A DNA stretch of 64,000 nt from Brassica napus (Eukaryota; Streptophyta; Magnoliopsida; Brassicales; Brassicaceae). The stretch covers positions 8,570,335 to 8,634,334 of the forward strand of contig NC_063438.1 in the NCBI RefSeq assembly GCF_020379485.1, read 5' to 3'. A program made the translations under genes and the position numbers. Below the pieces are notes generated by a model. That model had not been told where the DNA came from. It worked only from the letters and a program-made list of their open reading frames with translations, and did no database searches. Shown here one piece after another: positions 1 to 10,721 of this stretch; the first letter of the stretch is position 1, and every line of letters begins with the position of its first letter.

Positions 1-1
1 G

Positions 2-787
2 CAAGTCCCTGTCTTTGGGACTGAAAGAGCTGAAGCTTCAAGCGTCCCTCAAGATACTACCGCAGAGCGTAAGGAACGCAGGATGTGGACGCCTGTAGAA
101 GATATGGTGCTCATCAGCTCCTGGCTTAACACAAGCAAGGATCCAGTTGTGGGAAATGAGCAACGTTCTGGGGCATTCTGGAATAGGATCGCCACTTACT
201 TTGCGGCAAGTCCCAAGATTGCAGCCACTGAACAGCGAGAATCAACTCATTGCAAGCAGCGTTGGCACAAGATCAATGATCAAGTCAACAAGTTCTGTGG
301 GTCTTTTGAAGCAGCAACCAGAGAGAAGACAAGTGGGCAAAATGAGAATGATGTTCTCAACAGAGCTCATGAAATCTTCTTCACCAACCACCGAAAAAAA
401 TTTATTCTTGAGCACGCTTGGAAGGAGCTCCGGAATGATCAAAAATGGTGTGCCACTGCTACATCTAAAAACGAAGGAAACACTAAAAGGAGGAAGTTAG
501 ATGAGGGTTCACAGTCTGACAATTCACACGCACCTCAAACAGCGACTGAGGAGGAGCGTCCCCCGGGTGTTAAGGCAGCAAAAGGGAAGAACAAGAAGAA
601 TGCCAAGGGGGAGGAAACGCTGTCACAGTTTCAGACTATGTGGGAAATTAAACAAAAAGATTTGGTCTCCAAGGACAGGATAACAAAAATGCGGTTACTT
701 GACCGCTTACTTGCAAAGCAAGAACCCTTAGATGAGGTCGAAAATGATCTAAGGAAAAAGCTCATGTATGAGTTGTTGTCTAACTAG
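2..787 (+). CDS. Harbinger ORF1: Myb/SANT-like protein, start missing
   Basis: The reading frame is already open at base 2 and stays open through the first Met at 83, so the protein starts upstream of the window. The stretch beginning WTPVEDMVLISSWLN is the Myb/SANT-like (trihelix) domain of the PIF/Harbinger accessory protein; its tryptophans recur in GAFWNRIA and CKQRWHKIN. A lysine-rich segment around 590-610 may be a nuclear localisation signal. In this family the ORF1 protein binds the transposase and helps target it to DNA and to the nucleus. Plant databases often carry such ORFs as glutathione S-transferase T3-like because of chimeric gene models; no GST domain is visible here. Transposase follows about 700 bp downstream on the same strand. 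Confidence 0.75.
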   Translation, partial: QVPVFGTERAEASSVPQDTTAERKERRMWTPVEDMVLISSWLNTSKDPVVGNEQRSGAFWNRIATYFAASPKIAATEQRESTHCKQRWHKINDQVNKFCGSFEAATREKTSGQNENDVLNRAHEIFFTNHRKKFILEHAWKELRNDQKWCATATSKNEGNTKRRKLDEGSQSDNSHAPQTATEEERPPGVKAAKGKNKKNAKGEETLSQFQTMWEIKQKDLVSKDRITKMRLLDRLLAKQEPLDEVENDLRKKLMYELLSN

Positions 788-1095
788 TTGAAGTATTGGT
801 TTAAGAGTGTGTTAGTTGAACTTGTTGTTGTTTCACGTGTTTTAAGAGTTCGTTTAAAAGTTTGTTTTAGTTGATCTTTATCTTGTTGTTGTTCCACGTG
901 TTGGTAACGTTTTAATATATGATATTGTTCTGTTGCGTTTATTGCTCTTGCTATATGAACTTATTAATCTTAGTTAAATTTATATTACGTTTTTCTTTCT
1001 TGGCAGACTGGAGCATTGGAGCGTGAGTGAAGAAAAGACAAGGAGACAGTGAGTCACAAACACACATGTGAAGGAAAAGACAAGAGAGACGTTGG

Positions 1096-1165
1096 AGCAT
1101 AGCTCATGTCACGGACACACACTTTATTGTAGCATAGCTCATGTCACGGACACACAGTTTATTGT
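1096..1165 (+). repeat. 35-bp tandem duplication in transposase leader
   Basis: Two adjacent 35-bp units (1096-1130 and 1131-1165), each containing GCTCATGTCACGGACACAC, differ at one base. A third partial match (ATCACGGACACA) lies at about 1215. The repeats sit just upstream of a TATA-like motif and the transposase start codon. Confidence 0.8.
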
Positions 1166-1239
1166 GTATTATTGTATCACATGTCTATCTGCCAAGTCTT
1201 GTATTGTTTTGTATATCACGGACACAAGGCTTCAAATTT

Positions 1240-1248
1240 TATATAAAT
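1240..1248 (+). promoter_or_regulatory. TATA-like box upstream of the Harbinger transposase
   Basis: TATATAAAT, 238 bp before the transposase ATG. A pyrimidine-rich stretch with many CTCTC and TTCTT runs follows, consistent with an untranslated leader. Assignment is by position and motif only. Confidence 0.4.
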
Positions 1249-1485
1249 GAAACTTCTTCTATCTCTCTCAGTATCAAACTGCCATCTCAAGTCCTTCTAT
1301 CTCTCTCAAGTTATCTCAAGTGTAATCACTTTCTCAAACTTCTCTTTTATAAACACATAATCACTTTCTTCCTTCACAAGTTCTTCTTAATCTCTCACTT
1401 TATAAACACTTCAACACCTAATTAATTTCTTTCTTCACGTTAAACTCTTAGTCACTCTCTATTTAAACTCTTTTTAATCACGTTA

Positions 1486-2814
1486 ATGGCTTCCTCTTCT
1501 TCTCAAAACACTTTTGATGATGCTTTTGATGATACATTTGATGATACATTTGATGAGCTTTTTGATCAACATTTTGATCAAGCATTTGAGGATTTTACCA
1601 TTCAAGCTAATCAAGAAGAACGAAGAAAAAAAAGAAAAAAACGAGTTTATATTGAAAGACATCGTGAAGAAGGGCATAATCGTTTATGGAACGATTATTT
1701 CAGTCAAACTCCAACGTATCCTCCTAATTTATTCCGACGACGTTTTAGAATGAACAAGCCATTATTCATGCACATTGTGGATCGACTCTCCAACGAAGTT
1801 CAATATTTTCGGGAAACAAAAGATGGTCTCGGAAGGAATAGTCTCTCTCCACTTCAAAAGTGTACCGCCGCCATTCGTGTCTTGGCATATGGTTCTGCAG
1901 CTGATACCGTCGACGAATACCTCCGGCTCGGTGAAACAACAACTCGGTTATGTGTAGAAAATTTCGTGGAAGGAATAATATATTTGTTCGGCGAAGAATA
2001 CCTAAGAAAACCAACACCAGCTGATCTTCAACGTCTACTTGATATTGGAGAGTATCGTGGCTTTCCCGGGATGATAGGAAGCATCGATTGTATGCATTGG
2101 GAGTGGAAGAATTGTCCCACCGCTTGGAAAGGGCAATATGCTCGTGGTTCAGGTAAACCAACAATCGTTTTAGAGGCGGTTGCTTCATATGATCTCTGGA
2201 TATGGCATGCGTTTTTTGGACCTCCAGGTACGTTAAATGATATCAATGTTCTTGATCGTTCACCAGTTTTTGATGACATAATAAATGGTCAAGCTCCGAA
2301 AGTCACTTTCTCTGTCAACGAACATCAGTATAATATGGCTTACTATCTCACCGATGGTATTTATCCGAAATGGTCAACTTTTATCCAATCTATTCGTATA
2401 CCACAAGGGCCGCAAGCAGTTTTATTTGCTCAGCATCAAGAAGCTGCCCGAAAAGATGTAGAGCGGGCTTTTGGAGTCTTGCAAGCTCGTTTTGGCATTA
2501 TTAAAAATCCTGCGAGGAGTTGGGATAAAACCAAAATTGGGAAGATTATGAGAGCATGTATCATACTCCATAATATGATCGTAGAAAACGAAAGAGATGG
2601 TTACACACAATTTGATGTTCGAGGGTTCCAACAAGGAGAAGACCAAGGAAGTTCACATGTTGATCTCACGTATTCTACAGATATCCCTTCAAATATCGCA
2701 AATATGATGGGTGTTCGAACAAGAATTCGTGATACACAAAAGCATCAACAACTGAAAGATGATTTGGTTGAACACATATGGCGTAGATTTGGAGGTGGTG
2801 AAAACAACAACTGA
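1486..2814 (+). CDS. PIF/Harbinger DDE transposase (HARBI1/ALP1-like)
   Basis: A 442-residue protein in one uninterrupted ORF. It cuts and rejoins DNA at the element's ends. The catalytic acidic residues are visible: Asp in GSIDCMHW (about residue 200), Asp in GTLNDINVLDRS (about 250), and Glu in DVERAFGVLQARF (about 325). The usual HTH-like segment RMNKPLFMHIV precedes them. The N-terminus is unusual: an Asp/Phe-rich tract of FDD, FDE and FDQ units (residues about 9-35) written in repeated gatgatacattt-type codons, followed by a basic run RRKKRKKR that could be a nuclear signal. No frameshift or stop was seen. Domesticated relatives such as ALP1 exist, but the flanking ORF1 and the Harbinger-type terminus argue for a transposon. 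Confidence 0.9.
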   Translation: MASSSSQNTFDDAFDDTFDDTFDELFDQHFDQAFEDFTIQANQEERRKKRKKRVYIERHREEGHNRLWNDYFSQTPTYPPNLFRRRFRMNKPLFMHIVDRLSNEVQYFRETKDGLGRNSLSPLQKCTAAIRVLAYGSAADTVDEYLRLGETTTRLCVENFVEGIIYLFGEEYLRKPTPADLQRLLDIGEYRGFPGMIGSIDCMHWEWKNCPTAWKGQYARGSGKPTIVLEAVASYDLWIWHAFFGPPGTLNDINVLDRSPVFDDIINGQAPKVTFSVNEHQYNMAYYLTDGIYPKWSTFIQSIRIPQGPQAVLFAQHQEAARKDVERAFGVLQARFGIIKNPARSWDKTKIGKIMRACIILHNMIVENERDGYTQFDVRGFQQGEDQGSSHVDLTYSTDIPSNIANMMGVRTRIRDTQKHQQLKDDLVEHIWRRFGGGENNN

Positions 2815-3437
2815 GCTCTCCTGCTTATTTCAAATAATTCTCGTTCATTTTAATAACCTTTGTTTTCATGTTTTTAATTTAAAATCTATGTTTAATATGT
2901 TGTCTTTTATTTACTAAAAAATATAAGTTTTTAAATAAATATTTAATATTATTTTATTTTCAAGAACTCCAAAGCAAGAGACTTGCAATGCAGACATCAA
3001 AAACTCAAGGTTCTTGACAAAGTCTCTTTAACACCTTTATGTCTTAAATATTATTAATTTTATCTCAAGAGACCCTTAATGGAGTTGTGGGATAATGATG
3101 CTCTAACCTCCTTATTTTGGGCCGAGGTAAATGAAGAAAATAGACACGTCATTCCTTCGTAGGTGCAGACTACGATGATGAAGTTCAAACGACGTTGCTC
3201 TTATGAGTTTAATTTTGTTTTACCTTCTCAAGAAGAGGCTCGGGAAGTTCAAAGGAGAGTGTGAACTGTGAAGTCAACAAGAGTTTCAGAAGAAGAAGAA
3301 CTAAGTTTAGCATATTTTATGCATATGGAAGCTCGCAGGAGTTTGGCCCATGTAATTAGTTCTCGTTACTGATCACATCATCCTTTTTCTTCTTATTTCT
3401 TTTCATCGATTCTAAAACTTTATCTGCATTTGATTGT

Positions 3438-5412
3438 ATGTCGAAGATGAACTCTCAGACTTCGTATGGAGTTGTAGGGAATCCCAACGAGGAGAAACGA
3501 GTTATAGAAAAAGCAAGGAGGTAATTACACTGCCTCACCTTTCCATTTCATTATTCTGCTTCCTTTGTGGGTAAAGTCTCTAGATATAATAATAATATAC
3601 TTAACGGTTGGATCTAGTTTGCTCAACTGGTTGACTGAACGGAACTTTGACAAGATAAAGGATGAGATCGTCCAGACCATTATAAGAGCGTCCCCCTCTG
3701 CTTTCGTTATCAAGGTGCGTGGCCTTTTTTTAATATATATTTGTACATCTCCATGCAACATATAATTCCTGAGTTTTTTTTGTTTCTTTTGTATCTAAAT
3801 ATCTAATGCTTTAGTACACATATGATATGTGTGCAGTCTCTAGTGTGTTTCATTTTAGATATGGCGATGGTGGACAGTACTGCCAATGTCTTATTCGCTC
3901 GTCTATCAGTCCATCTTTTTCAATCCCTTCCCCCTTTCCCATCAGCTGACCGTCACGGCGAGATTACCACTTTCGAGAGGCTCTTCTTGTGTAAATGCCG
4001 AATGGAGCTTGAACACTCATCTCCTGAAACTGATAGGCATGCACCACTTGTTTACGTTGACGAATCTGACTGTTGGAGATTTATCAAGACCGTGCGTCTC
4101 TTGGCTGAAATCTTCAAGAATAGGATGCTCTCCCAAACTACTCGCCAAAGTATTATTCAGGTTAACTTAATTTGCCTCTTTAAATCTGCTAATTAACTGA
4201 GCAACTTAAAAGAAGAAATTAAATCATATGATTATATATAAGGCTTTTGTACATTACTTGTTAGGTGCTCATGAATCCCATCTTCCCACCTGAGAGGAAC
4301 ACCGATTCAATGAATTGTTTTCTGTCCTTTGTTGGAGTTCTAGCTGACTTTAAATTTTGTGATGAAAATTTCAAGCAGCTAGTGCAAAATTCACGGGTAA
4401 CACTTTATACCACCATTACCTCCATCCAAATGCGCATTTTGTGCGGCCGTGATTATCTCGCTTAATTTTACAGGCTGTAGAGCTGGAGAGCAGTTACAAT
4501 GAACAAGTCACGCTTAGGAAGGAAGCAGAAGATGCACTTGCTAGAAATGAAGGAGAACTAGATTTGATGAAACGGCTACTCGAATCTTACAAGGAAGACA
4601 AATGTAAATTGCATTTACATGCTCAAGGTTTGGAGCAAGAGTACCAAAATGAGTCAAAGCTTCGGAAAGAAACAGAATGTGCGCTTGCAATAGAAAGGGA
4701 GAGCATTGCCAAGGTAAGGCTTCGACTGGAAACTCTGGAGAACGAGCACAATAACTTGCGGTTGAAAGCTGAGGAGCTCGAGAGCAACTACACGGACGAG
4801 CTGATTCTCAGGAAAGAATCAGAAGTTTCACTTGATAAAGAAAGGAATGAGTTGGAGGCGATGACGCAAGTGTTTGAAACTTGTAAGATAGAACAAGAGA
4901 ACCTGACCTCGCAGGTCAGAACTTGGCTGGACAAATACGACCAAGAGTTGAGCGTTAGGAAAGAAACGGAGGATTCTCTTTCTAGACAAAAAGAAGAGCT
5001 TGAGATAGTCAAAGGACTACTAGAAGCATACAACCAAGAAGCAGATGCAATGCGAGAAGAGAGGGATAGTGCTCTCCAAACAGTACAAGAGCTCACAAGA
5101 AAGCATTTGGAAGAGCGTCAACCACCGCCCTCGTTTTACTGCCCTATCACACAAGTAAGCTCTTTTCTTTATAAGATGATTACTTGCACAACACTCAATC
5201 TCGAAGACATGATATAATAATATGTTTTGCTTTTGCAGGAGGTGATGAAAGATCCACACTTTGCTGCGGATGGATTTACATACGAAGCAGAAGCTATAAA
5301 GAAATGGTTTAGCACAGGTCACGAAACGTCACCCATGACAAATCTCCAGCTTCCTCATCGCAACCTTGTCCCAAACCGCGCTCTCCGGTCTGCTATTCAA
5401 GATTTGATTTGA
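3438..5412 (+). CDS. PUB58-like: U-box E3 ubiquitin ligase, PUB57/58-like (6 exons)
   Basis: Exons 3438-3520, 3618-3714, 3837-4160, 4265-4396, 4474-5154 and 5239-5412 all have GT..AG borders and join in frame to about 496 residues. The N-terminal third (starting near GVVGNPNEEKR) is a family-specific region of unknown fold. The long fifth exon encodes a coiled coil rich in Glu, Arg and Leu with repeats of the type LRKE(A/T/S)E. The last 70 residues are a U-box: SFYCPITQEVMKDPHFAADG, then FTYEAEAIKKWF, and PNRALRSAIQDLI. U-box proteins recruit E2 enzymes and ubiquitinate substrates; no kinase domain is present. Assignment to PUB57/58 rests on collinearity with Arabidopsis At1g56030/At1g56040 (memory); the PUB54-56 group is the alternative. 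The gene looks intact. Confidence 0.82.
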
Positions 5413-5569
5413 GTTGCTTTTCATTCCGGTTTACTATAAAACTGAAATTTTGTTTCTCTCTATTTTGCCATCTGGTTTTTTGGTACTCTACTATTTTAGT
5501 TTTTCCATAAACCATAAATATGGCAACTTTTCTCTCCTAATTCCCAAGACAGTATTTTTGTCTTTAAAA

Positions 5570-6165
5570 CGAGAAAAGATAAGACAAGGCAAAAGCTCCA
5601 AATAGAAACTCTTAAAACTGAACATGATAGCATGCGTTTCAAGGCCTCTGAGGAGTTTATGGCGATGAAGCAACTGCTTGAAACTTGCAAAAGAGAACAG
5701 GAGAACCTGAATTCACAGGAGAACTAGCCTTAGAGAGGGAACAGAGCCAGAGGATGCTCTTTGTAGAGAAATGCAAGAGTTTTTTGACGTACTCAATGGG
5801 CTGATTGAATGAATATATTACAACAGAGAAGCAGATGCGATGTGAGAAGAGGGGAACAATGCACTCGAAGAGATCTCAACAATAGCAAAAAGGAAGAGTG
5901 TCAACCTCCACCATCGTTTATTTACCCATATCTATCTCACAGGCAAAACCCATATCTTTACAAGAAGATTACTTGCACAACACTCAATTTCGTAAGTAGC
6001 CTAGGTAGTAATATGCCAAGTTACTATGTGTTGCTTACTTTCATAGATGTTGCTAATCGAAAATTCGAAACCATTGACAAGTACTCCAAATGGCATTTCC
6101 ATATATATAATATAAGTGCGCTTGCTGTCACTTCATCAAGAAACAAAGTAGAAATTTAGGAAGAT
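5570..6165 (+). pseudogene. Decayed tandem copy of the U-box gene
   Basis: The stretch 5595-5920 resembles the coiled-coil exon of the preceding U-box gene: it reads as LETCKREQENL and YNREADA-like pieces, broken by stops and frameshifts. The resemblance continues past the exon into the last intron: TACTTGCACAACACTCAAT occurs at about 5966 and also in the functional gene at about 5180. No U-box exon follows. It is best explained as a degenerate tandem duplicate. Confidence 0.7.
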
Positions 6166-6309
6166 CACATAATATGTCTGCTTCATCGGCGGATAGAGTT
6201 TACGAGGAAGACTGTTATTAAAACTATTACATGATTCAAGTAGAATACTTATAATAAGAATAAATATATATAGTTAACTCTGTTTTGAGGTACACTGAGT
6301 AGGGGGTAC

Positions 6310-8121
6310 CTATAAGCAGCTGGAAGCCTGCAAAAGCTTTGAAGCTGCAGCTAAGCCACTGAGTATGGCACCTTGGACGTTTGGACTGACACAGAAATCT
6401 CCACAGATTGCTAGGTTCCTGTTTCTATCCCAGAGACACCTCTCCTCTACGGCTATGCTTTTGGCTGGGAACGCACTTCCCCTTATAGATAGATAGACAA
6501 CAGATCTAATAAGCTAACAAGAGATATCAAAAAGTTACAAATTAATTAGAGTCAGTCAGTCAGGCCTACCATCTGTGGGCTTTCATGAAAAAGGGGAGAG
6601 AACTAACAAGCCCTGAGCACTGAAACTCTTTGAACATCTCTTCAGATATTTTGTCAAGTGTTTCGCTCGATAGCTTTTGGAGGCCGGTTTTGGCAATAAC
6701 ACTGCTGGCATAGCCTGGAGTTGAATGCAGTATCCATCTTTCACTATAAAAAACATATATATACAGATTTTAGAATGCTGAACCAAACTTATAAAATTTG
6801 GGTGCAATTGCTCATCACATACTTTAATAATTCCACACTTATGTTTTGGTTAGCGAAATCAGCTGTTACTTACCTATCAGTGGACCGCCCTGGCTTAGTG
6901 CTATCACAGTGAGCCCAGCTCAAAATCTCAGAATTCTTGAAAGATAAGCCTTTCGCTGGTATCTAAAATCAAGAAACGCAAACGAAGAAATCAGCCAGAT
7001 GAATTCAAACACTTTGGCTAGAAGATTGGATTGGTGTATCAACCAACATTAGTAACACGCTGAACAGCAGGAAGACATCTTACCAAAGACAATGGTTCTT
7101 TAAAAGCTAGCATAAGAGAAAAGCATGGGAAAACAGGAATATCTTGCAGCTTAGTGGCCAACTCGGGGACAAGATTCAAGTCTGTGTGAAGGAAGCAAAT
7201 AGAGATAAACGGTAAGAGTAGGAGGAGTGAGAGAGAGAGTAGGTTCAAGTTATACCCAGAGGAGGTGAGAGTCCGGTTAGTTGAGTAAACCTTGGAGAAG
7301 CAATGTTTTTATCAGATGCAACCACTCCATCAAAACGACCCAGGTTTTGTCCTTTAGAATCTGTCAACAGCCATGGTATCTCTTCCTCTAACCACTCCAG
7401 CTTGGCAATACCAGTTCCAAACATAGATTCAACACCTACGATGACGGATATAAATGTTTAAGAGCGAGCTGAATGAATCCCACAGACTAGAAAAGATAGG
7501 AAACGTACCGGACTGGTTGCACAAGGCCTTTGCTATAGAGTTCATGCCTGGAACACCCACATACTTGTTGTTGTTGGCATCCTCTTCCTATTTTTTAAGG
7601 AAAAAAAAAACTCAAAACTCAAAGATGAATGAGACAAAAAGGCAAGATTGATAACAAAACCTGTTGGATGATGCCAAGAAACTTGTTGGAGGCACAATCG
7701 AAACTCCCAAAAACTTGTTTCCACTGAGAAACAAAACCTCTGGACTCCCACTCGTGAACAAGGGCCATTGCATCAGAGTTGGTCACAGAGAAAAACGGAG
7801 CTCCATGGTCGAACGTCAGCTCCTTCCCATCTTCCCCAACCTCCCTGCAACCATTTCACCAAATAAACAAACCAACCATCTAGAGATTCAAGCAAGGCAG
7901 GCAAAGGAACCTTCTTTGAGACGTGCGGCCACCGGGGCCACGACCGGAGTCGAAGATAGTGACGGAGACTCCATTCCTGGCCAGAGCCGATGCGCACACT
8001 GCTCCTGATACTGCTCATCCGACAAAACTGGATACTTAATTTCATAACAAAAAAGGAAGGAAACTAATTAAGTGAGAGGAGAGGAATCTCTACTTCCGCT
8101 TCCGATGACGGCCACCTTCAT
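6310..8121 (-). CDS. Renalase-like FAD/NAD(P)-binding oxidoreductase (multi-exon)
   Basis: Read on the minus strand. The start is the ATG at 8121 (MKVAVIGSG). Exon 1 is 8094-8121, exon 2 is 7911-8010 and exon 3 is 7661-7844, followed by at least six more exons, ending at TAG 6310-6312. The first two exons join to a dinucleotide-binding Rossmann motif, GSGISGAV, followed by TIFDSGRGPGGRTSQRR, the FAD-contact signature of the amine-oxidase/renalase family. Later exons read FDHGAPFFSVT, YVGVPGMNSIAKAL, LGRFDGVVASD and a C-terminal CGDFCVSPNVQGAILSGL that normally closes the FAD site. No stop or frameshift was seen in the exons traced. Substrate and location are unknown. Collinearity suggests Arabidopsis At1g55980 (from memory). 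It converges tail-to-tail with the U-box gene. Confidence 0.82.
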
Positions 8122-9439
8122 TGCCACGGAAACGCTCCTCCTCCTAATCGCCGGCGATATCAAAATTGAGCCTGACATCTCTCTCTATTTTGGCCTCATC
8201 CTCGAAATTACACTACGTGTCGTTTACTGTTTGGGCTATACAACCGCGTCCTCTTTTAAACTCTAAAAACCACAGCTCGTCTGTTAAATTTTGGTCCGAA
8301 TTGCCACGTGGGACATTGGGATTGCATATTACAAGATAACAGCTCTTTGTAATATCAACATTAGACACTTCTTACTTTTGATCAAAAAAAAAAAAAAAAA
8401 ACACTTCTTACTTTTCACACACTTTCAATGTAGTGATTGTCAAATATATCCTCAACCACAACGACCTTTTCATTACTTCCAAACTAGATATCTATTTTTT
8501 GTCTTTTATTTCATTTGTAAAATGTAAAACGACAAGTTGACAAAAAAAAAATGTAAAACGACAAAGCTTAAGGAATCAAAATTTTTTTTTACTTCTCTTT
8601 CGTCATGAACCATCAAAGAAAAATCATTTTTTTTTTATCGATGAACAAAAATCGCCGAAAAGCTTAATAAGAAGTTCATGAAAAATGAAAAATCCTTTAA
8701 ATGATGTTATTGAAGGGAGAACAGACAGGAGCTTGATGGTCGCAACTTAATATGAACGAGGCTCAGTCCCATATAAAGTGGTGGCGGTAGAGGCCATGGT
8801 GGAGATGGCGGTGGATACACAGTGGAGGCTGTGCTCAGCTCCTCCTTCGTGTTGTGCTCTCAGCTCGTGGCCACCATCTCCGTTGCACCATAATAGTTTC
8901 GTCGTCTCTCGATAGACAAAGATTGAAATCTGGATCAACATTGGTGAACTATACATCATTTGCACATCCGGTCCTCCACTTTTTGTACATTTTCGTTTTT
9001 GACCCCAAATTTTTTAGTATTTAGTACTCACAAATATTCTTTTGATTCTGTCCCAAATTTCTAATTGTACATTCTAAACCATATCAAATATATTAAAAAA
9101 TACACAAAATACCTCTAAATCCATCATAAAATGATCTATTTGAACGGTGTTGAAAAACAGAGAACTATTTGAACTAAAAATAAATGGTAAAACTCATTAA
9201 AATGATAAGATATCAAATATCCCAAAAAATGTACACAGAAACTTACCACCGTGGACATGAACCTATCCACCACAAACATATTCACATCATTTTTGTCTAT
9301 GAAATCATACATCCACAGAAAATTTGTCCACTAAATTAATGGTAAAATTCAATTAATATATATGGATATGAAATTAACATATTTTTAAAATATATAATCT
9401 ATTATAAATTGTCCACACTAAAGTGTGCTTTCTTGTTTT
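8122..9439. other. Intergenic, no gene seen
   Basis: AT-rich DNA upstream of the FAD oxidoreductase. It has an 18-bp A run at about 8385 and short A/T runs near 8545-8630. The segment 8750-8965 is richer in G and C (repeated GGTGG and GGAGATGG), but no homologous protein was recognised in it. Confidence 0.5.
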
Positions 9440-10270
9440 CTTATTTTCCAGCAAAGGTTTTCAAGGATTTTAGTAGAGTTGGAGAGAAGATCCAAAGAGA
9501 TTTGTGACTGGAACTCCATTATTATCTATCTATTTATCTATGCAGTTTTCTTACATTATCATTGATGTTATGAATTACTTAGATATGTCTGAGTAGTTTT
9601 ATTGTTAGGTTTAGGATTTAAATACGAGGGATTAGCTCCAACTATAGATTGCTAGTTGTGATATTCATTATTAGGATTGTCATTAATGCATGTTTCTAGT
9701 TTAGCTAGCTAGCTAGCTAGAACTTGCCCTAAGAGTTGTAGACTCAAGTCATCACTTGCATCTCACCCTGAATCCGTCCTAATTGAGCTAGGATTGTTAG
9801 AGTAAGGCGAAAGCTGATCTAGGAAGCCTAGTGAGCATTATTCAACTCGTGCGTAAAGCTTGACTAACGCTCCTCGATCGATATTCCTATAGAATAATCG
9901 ATCGACAGTGAAACAAGTGTATCGATCAATATTCCTCTAGAATCATCGATCGACACTTCATCTTGTCGGTTTGTTATTAAGAGTTTGATCTTTATAATAT
10001 CATGCATACAACTATTAAGTGTCTATAGGATTATAATCATGATTACATGAATAGAAACCTTAAGTCTAGCTATTTTATCTAAAGCACCAAAAACCCAATC
10101 AAATCAACCGAGCAACTACCTTGCTCACAACATGCTTACTTACATTAAACATAATCAACCTAGCTTAATCACTCTGATTAGATCTATTAGGTTCTCTAGC
10201 CTCTTGTGGATTCGATCCCTAAGTACTACGATAGAACCACTTATTTGAGAGAGTAATTTATTTTTTAAGA
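9440..10270 (+). mobile_element. LTR-retrotransposon fragment, gypsy-like
   Basis: The block ends with TTGTGGATTCGATCCCTAAG at about 10207-10226, wording typical of the LTR or leader region of crucifer gypsy-type retroelements. It also carries a TAGC run (about 9705-9720) and two near-palindromic cassettes built on CGATCGATATTCC. No gag or pol coding is left and no pair of LTRs was found, so it is a remnant. Family assignment is from pattern memory. Confidence 0.5.
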
Positions 10271-10721
10271 TAATTTGAGTGAGATCAAACACATATATGA
10301 ACTGAACACACCCTAATGCATCATAAAACTACTTAAAATGAACTAAAATCAATTGCTAAAATAATTAAAATCATGAGATATAACAAACTTCCACTTGTGT
10401 TGGTCGTGATTGATTGTCTTATCCATTAACTTTTAACTTAACGATTGCATCAAACTTATGATGTATTCGTTGTGTAAATAAAAAAGATCAACTTCTAAAG
10501 AGAATGGAATTTGTGAATATGAACATCGAGTAAAATGTGTTATATTAGGTGTACATTCCCTTGTGGGCAGTTTTACCATCCACGTGTACACATGATTCCA
10601 TGTACAACTATATTGAATGCTCATCGTCTCTCAACCATCACCTGACCCCAAGAACCTTTTTGATATAAGTGACGAAGACTTTAGCATACCCTCTATCTTT
10701 AAAGACACAACAAATGACTTA

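Larger units (their letters stand above)
1..3103 (+). mobile_element. PIF/Harbinger DNA transposon, 5' end outside window
   Basis: Two ORFs on the same strand, a Myb/trihelix-like DNA-binding protein followed by a DDE transposase, are the classic two-gene layout of plant PIF/Harbinger elements. The right end is placed at 3103: the reverse complement of the bases up to there begins GAGCATCATTATCCC, typical of plant Harbinger termini, and TAA, a possible 3-bp target duplication, follows at 3104-3106. The left end lies before base 1, so the terminal inverted repeat cannot be paired here. Both ORFs are open over their visible length, so the element may have been active recently. The superfamily is well supported; the exact right border is an inference. 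Confidence 0.8.

Noticed and set aside
2..787. Glutathione S-transferase annotation often given to such ORFs
   Set aside because: The visible protein has a Myb/SANT-like domain and no GST fold; the name comes from chimeric gene models.
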